From VFKU01 sp038916785 (GTDB lineage: Bacteria > Hydrogenedentota > Hydrogenedentia > Hydrogenedentales > GCA-2746185), in assembly GCA_038916785.1 (NCBI GenBank), contig JBCLBO010000010.1, positions 4,185 through 68,184 of the forward strand: a stretch of 64,000 nucleotides of DNA, read 5' to 3'. Shown piece by piece: positions 37,032 to 44,943 of this stretch (the first letter of the stretch is position 1; every line of letters starts with the position of its first letter). Both the position numbers and the translations under genes were made by a program. The notes beneath the pieces were generated by a model. It ran no database searches. It worked only from the letters and a program-made list of their open reading frames with translations, and was not told the DNA's origin.

Positions 37032-38609
37032 ATGTACAACTTGGTTCGAATTCTGGAAGACTCGGCGCGCGACCAGCCCGGCAAGGAGGCGGTGGTCTAT
37101 GGCGACATCCGGCTGAACTACGGACAGCTCAATGCGCTGGCGTCGCAGGTGGCGAACGGGCTGAAGGCGCGCGGGATTCGCAAGGGGGACAAGGTCGCGC
37201 TGACGTGTCCGAACTTGCCGTACTTCCCGATCGTGTATCTGGGCATCCTGAAGGCTGGGGCCACGATGGTGCCGCTCAGCGTGCTGCTGCGGCCGCGCGA
37301 GATTCAGTATCACCTGTCGGATTCGGAGGCGGTGCTGTACATCTGCTTCGAGGGCACGCCCGAAATGCCGATGGGAAAGAGCGGGCACGAGGGCTTCGAG
37401 CAGGTGGAGACCTGCAAGGAATTCCTCATCATCCCGACGATCCCGGGGGCGGACTCGCCGATGCCGGGCGTGAAGACGCTGAACGATTTAATCCACAACC
37501 AGCCGATGACATTCGAGACGGTGCAGTGCCGGCCGGACGACACGGCCATCGTTATTTATACCTCGGGCACGACCGGCCGGCCCAAGGGCGCGGAGCTGAC
37601 GCATTCGAATTTGCTGATGAACTGCATGGTGTCTAGCCGGCTGTTCGAGTTTCAGCCGGACGACCGCACGCTCATCGTGTTGCCGATGTTCCACTCCTTC
37701 GGCGTGAGCATGATGAACTCGACGCTGCTGAACGGCGGCACGATGGTGCTGTTGCCGCGTTTTGATACGGCGACGGTGCTGCACATCTTCGTGAAGGAGC
37801 GCGTGTCGATTTTTGGCGGCGTGCCGACGATGTACTGGGAGTTGCTGAACTACCAAAATGCCGCTGTGGACTTCGTGAAGATCCGCGAGCGCTTGCGGCT
37901 GTGTATCTCGGGCGGCGCTTCGCTGCCGGTCGAGGTACTGCGCGGGTTCGAGGAAAAGTATCAGGTGAAAATCCTCGAAGGCTATGGTCTGAGCGAAACC
38001 TCGCCCACGGCGACGTTTAACCGGCCCGACCGCGAGCGCAAGGTGGGCTCGATTGGGCTGCCGATCTGGGGCGTGGAGGTGAAGGTGGTCGATGACGAAA
38101 TGAACGATCTTCCCGTTGGCAAGGAAGGCGAAATCGTCATCCGCGGGCACAACGTGATGAAGGGGTATTACAAGCGCGACGAGGCGAACGAGGAGGCCTT
38201 CAAGGGCGGGTGGTTCCACTCGGGCGACATCGGCAAGATGGACGCGGAGGGGTATTTTTATATCGTCGACCGCAAGAAAGACATGATCATCCGTGGCGGG
38301 TTTAACGTGTATCCGCGGGAGGTCGAGGAAGTGCTGATGACGCACCCGGACGTGTCGCTGGTCGCGGTGATCGGCGTGCCGAGCGAGGTGCACGGCGAGG
38401 AAGTGAAGGCGTATGTCGTGCCGCAGACGGGCGCGAAGCCGGCGCCCGAGGCGCTGATCGCGTGGAGCAAGGAGAACATGGCGGCGTACAAATATCCGCG
38501 GATGATTGAGATCGTGTCGTCGTTGCCGCTCGGGCCGACGGGGAAGATTCTGAAGCGCGAGTTAAAAGATATGGACAAAGCGAAGAGGGCGGCGGCCGGT
38601 GCGAAGTGA
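37032..38609 (+). CDS. Acyl-CoA synthetase, copy B
   Basis: A 525-residue ligase with the same motifs as copy A: YTSGTTGRPKGAELTHSN near residue 174, GYGLSETSPTA near 318, VDRKKDMIIRGGFNVYPREV near 414, and PTGKILKREL near 506. GGGAGGG lies eight bases before the ATG. The ~320-base gap from copy A holds a repeat, a degenerate repeat copy and an acyl-CoA synthetase relic, so the two genes probably have separate promoters. Substrate likely a medium- or long-chain fatty acid. Confidence 0.92.
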   Translation: MYNLVRILEDSARDQPGKEAVVYGDIRLNYGQLNALASQVANGLKARGIRKGDKVALTCPNLPYFPIVYLGILKAGATMVPLSVLLRPREIQYHLSDSEAVLYICFEGTPEMPMGKSGHEGFEQVETCKEFLIIPTIPGADSPMPGVKTLNDLIHNQPMTFETVQCRPDDTAIVIYTSGTTGRPKGAELTHSNLLMNCMVSSRLFEFQPDDRTLIVLPMFHSFGVSMMNSTLLNGGTMVLLPRFDTATVLHIFVKERVSIFGGVPTMYWELLNYQNAAVDFVKIRERLRLCISGGASLPVEVLRGFEEKYQVKILEGYGLSETSPTATFNRPDRERKVGSIGLPIWGVEVKVVDDEMNDLPVGKEGEIVIRGHNVMKGYYKRDEANEEAFKGGWFHSGDIGKMDAEGYFYIVDRKKDMIIRGGFNVYPREVEEVLMTHPDVSLVAVIGVPSEVHGEEVKAYVVPQTGAKPAPEALIAWSKENMAAYKYPRMIEIVSSLPLGPTGKILKRELKDMDKAKRAAAGAK

Positions 38610-38623
38610 GGCGCCGGGTGGAT

Positions 38624-38662
38624 GAGATTGCTTCGTCGCGACCGCGCTCCTCGCAATGACGG
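38624..38662. repeat. Dispersed repeat GAGATTGCTTCGTCG...CTCGCAATGACGG, copy 2
   Basis: A 39-base unit 14 bases after copy B. As at copy A, it is followed at once by GCGCGCGAGTTG and a short stretch (ELKDKD) resembling the gene's own 3' end (ELKDMD). Confidence 0.75.
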
Positions 38663-38695
38663 GGGCGCGCGAGTTGAAGGACAAGGACTGGGGAC

Positions 38696-38803
38696 GTGGC
38701 CGACGTCTTGACGCTGTACACCAAGTTGGGGTTCCGCATCGTCGGATACGACAACTGGATTGTGACGAACTATCGCAACGTGGTCATGAGCAAGCGGTTA
38801 TAG
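38696..38803 (+). pseudogene. C-terminal remnant of a GNAT-type acetyltransferase
   Basis: The frame reads VADVLTLYTKLGFRIVGYDN then WIVTNYRNVVMSKRL and a stop at 38801-38803. LYxKLGFxxVG followed by a final M-x-K-x-L is the usual end of GNAT proteins. No N-terminal part is present upstream. Confidence 0.55.
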
Positions 38804-38823
38804 CGGCTTCGACCAAGAGCAGA

Positions 38824-39021
38824 TTGACCACAGATGGATACTGATGGATATTGATAAGCCAGCAGATTCGGAAAGGACTTCGCTTGAGATCGCTGGACAG
38901 TCATGCATTACTAGTGAAATCGCCGGAGACAATGCTTGCCGAACAATGAATAGGATCGAGCCGTAAGAATGCCAGCGTGCTTGGGGTCATCTGCGTCCGT
39001 CCGTATCCACCGGTGGTTAAG
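38824..39021. repeat. ~200-bp segment bounded by diverged inverted ACCACAGATGGATAC repeats
   Basis: The left arm (38824-38855) and the inverted right arm (38989-39021) are about 75% alike over 32 bases. No gene lies inside. It resembles the widespread 'accacagatggacac' intergenic repeats. Confidence 0.55.
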
Positions 39022-39126
39022 TTGATCTAAATAGCCGTTCACATTCCCGGATCACTCTATTCGCGAGGGAAAACTTCCGTTAGTTTGTGCGCGATCATAC
39101 ACGTTGTAGTTTCCCGGCCTGCCGAC

Positions 39127-39153
39127 GGGGAGATTCTTCGCTATCGCTGCTGA
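39127..39153. repeat. Partial copy of the GGGGAGATTCTTCGCTA repeat
   Basis: GGGGAGATTCTTCGCTATCGCTG is nearly identical to one end of the 200-bp inverted-repeat element at 58509-58708 (GGGGAGATTCTTCGCTACCGCT). Confidence 0.65.
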
Positions 39154-39166
39154 GAAAACGCGTCCG

Positions 39167-39202
39167 CCACGGTAGGGCGGGTCATGACCCGCCCTACCGT
39201 GG
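39167..39202. repeat. 36-bp perfect palindrome CCACGGTAGGGCGGGTCA/TGACCCGCCCTACCGTGG
   Basis: Eighteen-base arms with no loop, 27 bases after the cysH stop on the minus strand. It is the longest member of a palindrome family also seen at 41988 and 50258. Confidence 0.85.
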
Positions 39203-39229
39203 CCTAGGCGTGGCGCGCGACGACAATCG

Positions 39230-39985
39230 CTAGATTCCGCCGCCCATGGTGTTGGTCTGGATGCCGCACTCTTTGTCGTTGTCTTCGAGGGCGTTGAACC
39301 AGCGCCAGCGGCCGGCGCGGGCGTCTTCGTGGGGCAGCGTTGGCGTCGAGCAGATGACGCAGCCGATGCTGCGGTAGCCTTGGTCGTAGAGTTTGTTGTA
39401 GGGCAGGTTGTTCTGGCGGACGTAGTCCCAGAGCTGGCCTTCGCTCCAGTCCGCCAGCGGGGCGAGCTTGATGATGCGCCCGCGGCTCACCGGCGCGTAG
39501 CCGGCCTTCTGCGTGTCGGCGCGGCCCTCGGACTGGTCCTGGCGCAGGCCGGTGATCCATACGTCGACCGTATCGAGCGCGCGGACGTTCGGCTCAACTT
39601 TGCGAATCTGGCAGCAGAACTCCTGCTTGTCTTTCGAGTCGAAGAAGAGATATTCGCCGTGCTGCTTGACCATGCGCGCGACGCGTTCGGGTTCCGGCTT
39701 GAAGCGCTCGATGGTGATGCCGTAGCGGGCTTCGAGTTCGTCAATGAGTTGGTAGGTCTCCGGCGGGAGGCGCAGGGTGTCCACCGTGAGCACGCGCAGG
39801 TCGGGCGCTACGCGGCTGGCCATGTCGATGGTGACGGTGCCGGCGTTTTGAAAACTGGTGATGATTCCCGCGCGATCGCCGTAGTTCGTCCAGGCCCAGC
39901 GCAAAAGGTCCTCCGGGCCCATCGCGTTCAATTCCTCGATGAGCTTCGGGTCTTCGCTAATGGCCTTGGTCAGTGGCGTCCCCAT
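39230..39985 (-). CDS. cysH: Phosphoadenylyl/adenylyl-sulfate reductase (assimilatory, Fe-S type)
   Basis: A 251-residue CysH. PP-loop region TSFQNAGTVTIDMASR near residue 44, then VLTVDTLRLPPETY. The cysteines CC (EFCCQIRK near 122) and CxxC (IGCVICSTPT near 208) indicate a [4Fe-4S] cluster, the mark of the APS-using bacterial branch. The C-terminal ECGIQ carries the nucleophilic Cys; the usual His after it is not kept (ECGxH/L). It reduces activated sulfate to sulfite using thioredoxin. No other sulfate genes are adjacent. Confidence 0.92.
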   Translation of the reverse strand: MGTPLTKAISEDPKLIEELNAMGPEDLLRWAWTNYGDRAGIITSFQNAGTVTIDMASRVAPDLRVLTVDTLRLPPETYQLIDELEARYGITIERFKPEPERVARMVKQHGEYLFFDSKDKQEFCCQIRKVEPNVRALDTVDVWITGLRQDQSEGRADTQKAGYAPVSRGRIIKLAPLADWSEGQLWDYVRQNNLPYNKLYDQGYRSIGCVICSTPTLPHEDARAGRWRWFNALEDNDKECGIQTNTMGGGI

Positions 39986-40073
39986 AGGACGAGGGTATCC
40001 CGGCAGAGTCTAACACCTCTATTTAATCCTTACATAAGTTATCAAATAAGTCAAGTATGATTTTAGCTGGTGA

Positions 40074-40529
40074 TTAGGCGTAAATGGGCTCGCAATGGAC
40101 CTCAGTCTTGACCGAATTCGCGATGAAGCACTGTTCGTGCGCTTCATGATGCACCCTGCCGATCTGTTCCAAAGTGGGGATGCGTTCGCCGCTGAACGTG
40201 ACCTTCGGGCGCAAGTAGACCCGTGTCATGACCAGCTTGCCGTCAGCGTTCTTCTCCAGATGGCCGACGGCGTCGTCGTCGTAGGAATCGAGCCGGAAAC
40301 CCTTGCGCGAGGCAATCGCAAGGAAGGAAAGCATGTGGCAGCTTGAGAGGGCGGCGACAAAGGCGTCCTCCGGGTCGACGCGATCGGGGCTGCCGCGGAA
40401 AGCCGGCGCGGCGGATGCGGGCACCTGCACGCCACCCTTGAAGGCCCAGATGTGGTCGCGGGTGTAGGCCTCGTAGGAGAAGTCGTCCTTCGTGCGCTGC
40501 CAGGTAACTGAGACTTTGTGTTCGGCCAT
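40074..40529 (-). CDS. OsmC-family peroxiredoxin-like protein
   Basis: A 151-residue OsmC/Ohr-type protein; the ATG at 40529 follows GGGAGAG. The two redox cysteines are in ALSSCHMLSFLAIA near residue 60 and AHEQCFIANS near 130, as expected for thiol-dependent hydroperoxide reduction. TATAAT on the minus strand (40569-40564) lies 34 bases upstream of its start. Confidence 0.9.
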   Translation of the reverse strand: MAEHKVSVTWQRTKDDFSYEAYTRDHIWAFKGGVQVPASAAPAFRGSPDRVDPEDAFVAALSSCHMLSFLAIASRKGFRLDSYDDDAVGHLEKNADGKLVMTRVYLRPKVTFSGERIPTLEQIGRVHHEAHEQCFIANSVKTEVHCEPIYA

Positions 40530-40567
40530 GCATCTCTCCCGGTCCGCAGCGGGCCGCGAATTATTAT

Positions 40568-40596
40568 AGTCAAACAAGTCCGGCCGCACTATACTA
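40568..40596 (+). promoter_or_regulatory. Promoter for the LolA-TlpA fusion gene, overlapping the divergent osmC promoter
   Basis: TAGTCA (40568-40573), a 17-base spacer, TATACT (40591-40596). On the minus strand the overlapping bases give TATAAT at 40569-40564 for the OsmC gene. The two promoters share DNA and may be co-regulated. Confidence 0.6.
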
Positions 40597-40661
40597 AAGG
40601 CCGACGGCGCGCGGGTAGTGTCCCACTGAGGCGTCCCCCGCGCGCAAAGGAACCCATACCC

Positions 40662-41984
40662 ATGCGCACACTCCGCACCGCCGCAATTTTCTTCACGGCA
40701 TTCGCCGCGATGCCGATATTCGGCGAGGACACGAAGACCCTTGGGGAGATCTTGGCGGAGATCGATGAGAAAGCCTCGAAGATCGAAACGTATTCCGCCG
40801 ATCTCGCCACGCAGACGAACCTGGGCAGTATGAAGATGAGCTTTGACGGGTCCGTTCGCGGCAAAGGCTCCATGTACGATTCGATCATGAGCATGGACAT
40901 GTTCGGCCTGAAGACGGGCAGGCGCACGGTCACCGGCGCGGACGGGATCATGTGGATCGAGATGGACATGATGGGCGAGAAAACGGTCATGAAGACGACG
41001 GCCGAGAAAATGACGCGCGCAGTGAGCGAGATGGCGGGCGGATTTTTCGGGTTCGCAAACGTGTTCACGGGATCGAATATGTCGCCCGACCCGCGCACGC
41101 TACTCAAGACGTACTCGGAGGCCTACGATTTCGAAAGTGCCGCCGCCGAGGATCTCGATGGCACGCGCGTGTACGTCATCGCCGGGAAGTTGAAAGGCGA
41201 TGCGGCGGCCGAGGCCGAGGACGACGACGAAGAAGGCGTCGAGGCGGCCGCGGGCGAAGAGGACGAGGAGATGCTGCTTGCCTTCGCCGATCTGATGGGC
41301 GGATTCGGCCGGGTGAAAATCTTCGTGGGGGCGGACGACGGGTTTGCGCGCAAGGTCGAGATGTTGAACAAGAACGACTCGCCGGTCTTGACACTTGTCT
41401 ATAGCAACATCCGGATCAATCCGCCGATCGAGGACAGCGTCTTCGCGTATACGCCGCCGGACGGCGTTGAAGTCATGGACATGGCGGAGATGATGAACGG
41501 CGGCGCGAGTTTCAGCGGCGCCGGGTTTGACGGAGGCGGCTCCGGTTTCAATACCAAATTAGCAGTCGGCGATATGGCGCCGGACTTCGAGGGAACGTCC
41601 TCGGACGGGAAGTCGGTGAAGCTTTCCGAGTACCGCGGTAAGATCGTCCTGCTCGATTTCTGGGCGACGTGGTGTTCGCCCTGCGTGGCGGAATTGCCCA
41701 ACGTGATCAAGGCGTATGAGGAATTCCATCCGAAGGGCCTCGAAATTATCGGCCTGAGCCTCGACGACGATCGCGCGGTTTTCGATTCGTTCGTGCGCAG
41801 CCACAAGGGCCTCGTGTGGACCCAGCTCTTCGACGGCGCGGGTTGGGAGTCCGCGATTCCCGCGCAGTACGGGGTCGATTCGATTCCGTTCACGCTGTTG
41901 CTCGACAAGGACGGGAAGATCATTGCCAAGGATCTCGCCGGCGACGAGTTAAAGGCAGCAGTGGCCGAAGCGCTCGGTGAGTAG
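40662..41984 (+). CDS. Fusion of a LolA/LppX-like lipid-carrier domain with a TlpA/ResA thioredoxin domain
   Basis: A 440-residue exported protein (signal ~1-21, cleavage near IFGED). Residues ~25-290 look like an outer-membrane lipoprotein-sorting (LolA-type) beta domain. They start EILAEIDEKASKIETYSADL and carry an acidic low-complexity insert (EAEDDDEEGVEAAAGEEDEE, ~185-205). Residues ~300-440 are a TlpA-like redoxin: VGDMAPDFEGTSSDGKSVKL, then FWATWCSPCVAELPNV with CSPC. Similar fusions occur in Planctomycetes. It probably reduces disulfides in the envelope; what the first domain carries is unknown. Confidence 0.82.
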   Translation: MRTLRTAAIFFTAFAAMPIFGEDTKTLGEILAEIDEKASKIETYSADLATQTNLGSMKMSFDGSVRGKGSMYDSIMSMDMFGLKTGRRTVTGADGIMWIEMDMMGEKTVMKTTAEKMTRAVSEMAGGFFGFANVFTGSNMSPDPRTLLKTYSEAYDFESAAAEDLDGTRVYVIAGKLKGDAAAEAEDDDEEGVEAAAGEEDEEMLLAFADLMGGFGRVKIFVGADDGFARKVEMLNKNDSPVLTLVYSNIRINPPIEDSVFAYTPPDGVEVMDMAEMMNGGASFSGAGFDGGGSGFNTKLAVGDMAPDFEGTSSDGKSVKLSEYRGKIVLLDFWATWCSPCVAELPNVIKAYEEFHPKGLEIIGLSLDDDRAVFDSFVRSHKGLVWTQLFDGAGWESAIPAQYGVDSIPFTLLLDKDGKIIAKDLAGDELKAAVAEALGE

Positions 41985-41987
41985 TGA

Positions 41988-42012
41988 GTAGGGCGGTCAT
42001 GACCCGCCCTAC
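41988..42012. repeat. GTAGGGCGG/CCGCCCTAC hairpin between convergent genes
   Basis: A 9-bp perfect stem with a 7-base loop. Its right arm contains the TAG stop of queF (42009-42011), and its left arm begins 3 bases after the LolA-TlpA stop. With no T tract it could still act as a two-way transcription barrier. Confidence 0.75.
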
Positions 42013-42437
42013 CTCGCGAGGTATTCCGCCTTCACCGTGCTGGCGAGGCCGCCGCGAGCGTTGGCGCGAATTTCTAGGGACATTTTTTTGGGCTGAACGG
42101 CGCGGACGAGATCGTCGAGTATGCGTTTGACGAGGTGCTCGTACCAGATGCCGACGTCGCGGTAGGACATGAGGTAGTACTTGAGCGAGCGCAGTTCGAC
42201 GCATTTTTTGTGCGGCGTGTACGTCAGCGTGATTTCGGCGAAGTCGGGCAGGCCGGAGAAGGGGCACACGCTGGTGAATTCATTCGTCGTGGTGACGATC
42301 TCGATGTCGGGGCCTTTGCCGGCGTACTCGTAGTCGAAGCATTCGAGGGCGGCGGCGTCTATCGCCTCTTCGCCTTTGAAGGGCAGCCTGCGATCCTGGG
42401 CCTTGAACTGGTCTTTGGGTCTGCGTTTATTGGCCAT
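42009..42437 (-). CDS. queF: NADPH-dependent 7-cyano-7-deazaguanine reductase QueF
   Basis: A 142-residue QueF (short, YkvM type). Catalytic Cys in TSVCPFSGLPDFAEI near residue 58, and the NADPH/QueF signature ELRSLKYYL near 82. It reduces preQ0 to preQ1 in queuosine synthesis. The start overlaps the end of the tandem QueD gene by 11 bases. The stop codon is provided by the GTAGGGCGG palindrome. Confidence 0.94.
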   Translation of the reverse strand: MANKRRPKDQFKAQDRRLPFKGEEAIDAAALECFDYEYAGKGPDIEIVTTTNEFTSVCPFSGLPDFAEITLTYTPHKKCVELRSLKYYLMSYRDVGIWYEHLVKRILDDLVRAVQPKKMSLEIRANARGGLASTVKAEYLAR

Positions 42438-43122
42438 GGTAAATGCACTTCGAGGTGCAGGTCTCCGCGATACTCACCATTGTTAGTCCGCCGGTCTCCG
42501 GCGCGAGCGCGTTCCAAATCCAACGCGCGGCCTCTTCCGAGGTCGGGTTTTCCAGTTGCATCACGTCGTTGAGGCAGCGGTGATCGAGCCGCTCGTACAC
42601 CTCCAGCAACGCCGGCGCGAGTGTATCGGCGCGGGCTGCGGCGACTTCGACGATGAAACTGTGCCCGTGCATGGTATGGCATTTGTGCGCGGCGGGCAAG
42701 CGGCGCAAGGCGTGGGCGGCTTCGAATCCGAAGCGCACGCGCTCGGGGAGGGCCTGGGCGCGGTCGATGTGCAGGAGCTTCGGCGCGAAGGCGCACTCGC
42801 CGCGAATCGCCACGCGCAGGTCCTTCAGTTGCGCGAGGCGCGGGCGCAAGCGTTCGAGCAGCCAGGCGCGCAGGCCTGCGCAGGTCACGTCGTTCATCCC
42901 GGTGACCTCGTTCAAGGTCTTGTGATCGAGCTGGTCGTAGAGGTCGTCGAAGTGCTGGGTGATGTCCGCGTAGTCCACGAGCCAGCCGAGCCGTGCGTCG
43001 CAGTCGCCCGCGACCACCAGGTCCACGACAAAGCTGTGGCCGTGCAGGCGGGCGGGGTCGTCGCGCCAGGGCGTGGCGTGGGCCGCTTCGAAGGTGAACT
43101 GTTTGACCAGTTCGACGCGCAT
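42427..43122 (-). CDS. queD: Tandem-duplicated QueD (6-carboxy-5,6,7,8-tetrahydropterin synthase)
   Basis: A 231-residue protein made of two QueD/PTPS domains, where a normal QueD has ~120 residues. Domain 1 (~1-120): FEAAHATP, LHGHSFVVDL, GWLVDYADI, LDHKTLNEV. Its catalytic Cys before the HGH motif is missing (RDDPARLHGH), and PTSE reads VTCA. Domain 2 (~121-231): FEAAHALRRL, HKCHTMHGHSF with the Cys in place, LDHRCLNDV, NPTSEEAA, and IAETCTSKC. Domain 2 is probably the active one. The ATG shares a base with the queE stop (TGATG). Confidence 0.88.
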   Translation of the reverse strand: MRVELVKQFTFEAAHATPWRDDPARLHGHSFVVDLVVAGDCDARLGWLVDYADITQHFDDLYDQLDHKTLNEVTGMNDVTCAGLRAWLLERLRPRLAQLKDLRVAIRGECAFAPKLLHIDRAQALPERVRFGFEAAHALRRLPAAHKCHTMHGHSFIVEVAAARADTLAPALLEVYERLDHRCLNDVMQLENPTSEEAARWIWNALAPETGGLTMVSIAETCTSKCIYHGQ

Positions 43123-43799
43123 CACACGCCCCGTTCGGCCGGCGGCCAGACGAACTTGTGAAGCTGCAACTGGAAGCGCACGTCGAGGCGGTCGTCGAGA
43201 ATCCAGCGCACGAGCTCGGCCGGCTCGATCGCGCTGAAGACAGGCGAGAAAAGGACGGCGTGGCAGCGGCGCGTCAGCCCGTATCGGCGCGCGGTGTCGC
43301 GCGCCCACTCGTAGTCTCGGCGGGAGGCGATGACGAACTTCACTTCGTCCCGCGCGTTGAGCGCTTCGATGTTTGGCCAGAAGTTTTTTTCGCATTCGCC
43401 GCTGTCGGGGCATTTCAAGTCCATGATGCGGATGACGGCGGCGGGCAGCGGGTCGATCGGCAGGCTGCCGCTGGTCTCGATGAGCACGGTCATGCCGGCG
43501 TCAAGCAGTGCCTGCGCGAGATCGATGCAGGCTGGCTGCACGAGGGGTTCGCCGCCGGTGATCTCGACGAGCGGACACGCGAACTCGCGGCACTTCGCGA
43601 CAATGTCGCCGATGCAGACGTTTTCGCCGCCGTAGAAGGCGTAGGCGGTGTCGCACCACACGCAGCGCAGGTTGCACCGCGCGAGCCGCACGAAGATGCA
43701 CGGCAACCCCGCCCAGGTGGATTCACCCTGGACGCTCTTGTATATCTCCGTGATGCGGAGTGTTTTCTTGAGGGGTTCTGTGACGACGGATTCGGACAC
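43122..43799 (-). CDS. queE: 7-Carboxy-7-deazaguanine synthase QueE (radical SAM)
   Basis: A 225-residue radical-SAM protein. N-terminal EIYKSVQGESTWAGLPCIFV, then the cluster motif CNLRCVWCD near residue 42 (CxxxCxxC). SAM-contact motif EITGGEPLVQ near 79. It converts the QueD product to 7-carboxy-7-deazaguanine. First gene of queE-queD-queF. QueC and GTP cyclohydrolase are not in the window. Confidence 0.93.
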   Translation of the reverse strand: MSESVVTEPLKKTLRITEIYKSVQGESTWAGLPCIFVRLARCNLRCVWCDTAYAFYGGENVCIGDIVAKCREFACPLVEITGGEPLVQPACIDLAQALLDAGMTVLIETSGSLPIDPLPAAVIRIMDLKCPDSGECEKNFWPNIEALNARDEVKFVIASRRDYEWARDTARRYGLTRRCHAVLFSPVFSAIEPAELVRWILDDRLDVRFQLQLHKFVWPPAERGV

Positions 43800-43916
43800 G
43801 GCGATTTACCGGGAGAGGTTTTGGACGCGGGTAGTCTACGGACATCGTGCCAAGCGGCACAAACCGCTCAGGCCTCACGGCGTACGGCAGAAGACCAGAT
43901 TCTCGTGGCGACGACG

Positions 43917-43959
43917 CCCAGCTCCGCTGGGCTAAGTAAGCGGCAGCTATCGCTGCCGC
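43917..43959. repeat. Two adjacent small hairpins in the queE/glycosyltransferase gap
   Basis: CCCAGC/GCTGGG with a 3-base loop (43917-43931), then GCGGCAGC/GCTGCCGC with a 4-base loop (43940-43959). The rest of the 382-base gap between divergent genes shows no gene. Confidence 0.55.
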
Positions 43960-44181
43960 AGTCCAAAGAGTCGCGTGTAATTCGATTCCGAATTGTCTTG
44001 TTCAGGCGGCGGATCCTAAAGCGCTGGGCTAAATTCGTCCGACCCCTGCGGGTTCCAGCCATGTATTCGAGACTGGACTTCAATGAGCTCGTTGCGCCGG
44101 TCTTTGCGCGTGGGCGCGGCTGGATGTTAGGATTTTTGGGTTTGTGGGTGGCGTCTGCGTCTTGGCGGCGAAGGAATCTGG

Positions 44182-44943
44182 ATGTATCGCGATAAGCGCG
44201 TGGTGGTGGTGATGCCGGCCTACAACGCTGCGCGGACGCTGGAGACGACGTACCGCGAGGTGATGGAGCAGGGCGTGGCCGATCACGTGGTGGTGGTGGA
44301 CGACGCGAGCCACGACGCGACGGCCACGATCGCGCGGACGCTTCCGCATACGACGGTCTACACGCACCCGGAGAACCGCGGCTACGGCGGCAATCAGAAG
44401 ACGTGCTACCGGTTGGCGCTCGAAGCGGGCGCGGACATCGTGATCATGGTGCACCCGGATTACCAATACACGCCGCTGCTGATTCCCGCGATGGCCTCGA
44501 TGATTGGCAACGGGTTGTATCACTGCGTGCTGGGTTCGCGGATTCTCGGCGGGCAGGCGATTCGGGGCGGCATGCCCTATTGGAAGTACATCGCTAACCG
44601 CGGGCTGACCTTCGCGGAGAATGTGCTGATGGGGGCCAAACTCTCCGAATACCACACGGGGTACCGCGCGTTTTCCCGCGAACTGATCGAGAAGCTGCCG
44701 ATCGAGCATAACTCCGACGATTTCGTGTTCGACAACCAGATGCTCGCGCAGATTCTGTGGTTCGGCTATGTGATTGCCGAAGTGTCGTGCCCGACGAAGT
44801 ACTTCCCCGAGGCGTCAAGCATCAATTTTGGGCGCAGCGTCGTGTATGGGTTTGGCTGCCTGCATACGGCGCTGACCCTGCGCCTTGCGCGGATGGGGCT
44901 GATGAGCCTGGCGCGCTTTCCCGCGGCGGGACGCCCCGGATGA
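44182..44943 (+). CDS. Family 2 glycosyltransferase (dolichol-phosphate-mannose-synthase-like)
   Basis: A 253-residue GT2 enzyme with GAAGGAA before the ATG. Nucleotide-binding VVMPAYNAARTL near residue 9, VVDDASHDATA near 38, and NRGYGGNQKTC near 63. The metal site reads MVHPDYQYTP where DxD is typical. HTGYRAFSRELIEKLP near 160 is a common acceptor-side motif. Transfer of a sugar to a lipid phosphate or glycan is likely. The last bases overlap the methyltransferase start (ATGA). Confidence 0.88.
   Translation: MYRDKRVVVVMPAYNAARTLETTYREVMEQGVADHVVVVDDASHDATATIARTLPHTTVYTHPENRGYGGNQKTCYRLALEAGADIVIMVHPDYQYTPLLIPAMASMIGNGLYHCVLGSRILGGQAIRGGMPYWKYIANRGLTFAENVLMGAKLSEYHTGYRAFSRELIEKLPIEHNSDDFVFDNQMLAQILWFGYVIAEVSCPTKYFPEASSINFGRSVVYGFGCLHTALTLRLARMGLMSLARFPAAGRPG

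Noticed and set aside
34961..37084. A 707-codon open frame on the minus strand
   Set aside because: Antisense to acyl-CoA ligase copy A, with His/Arg-rich composition and no recognisable domain.
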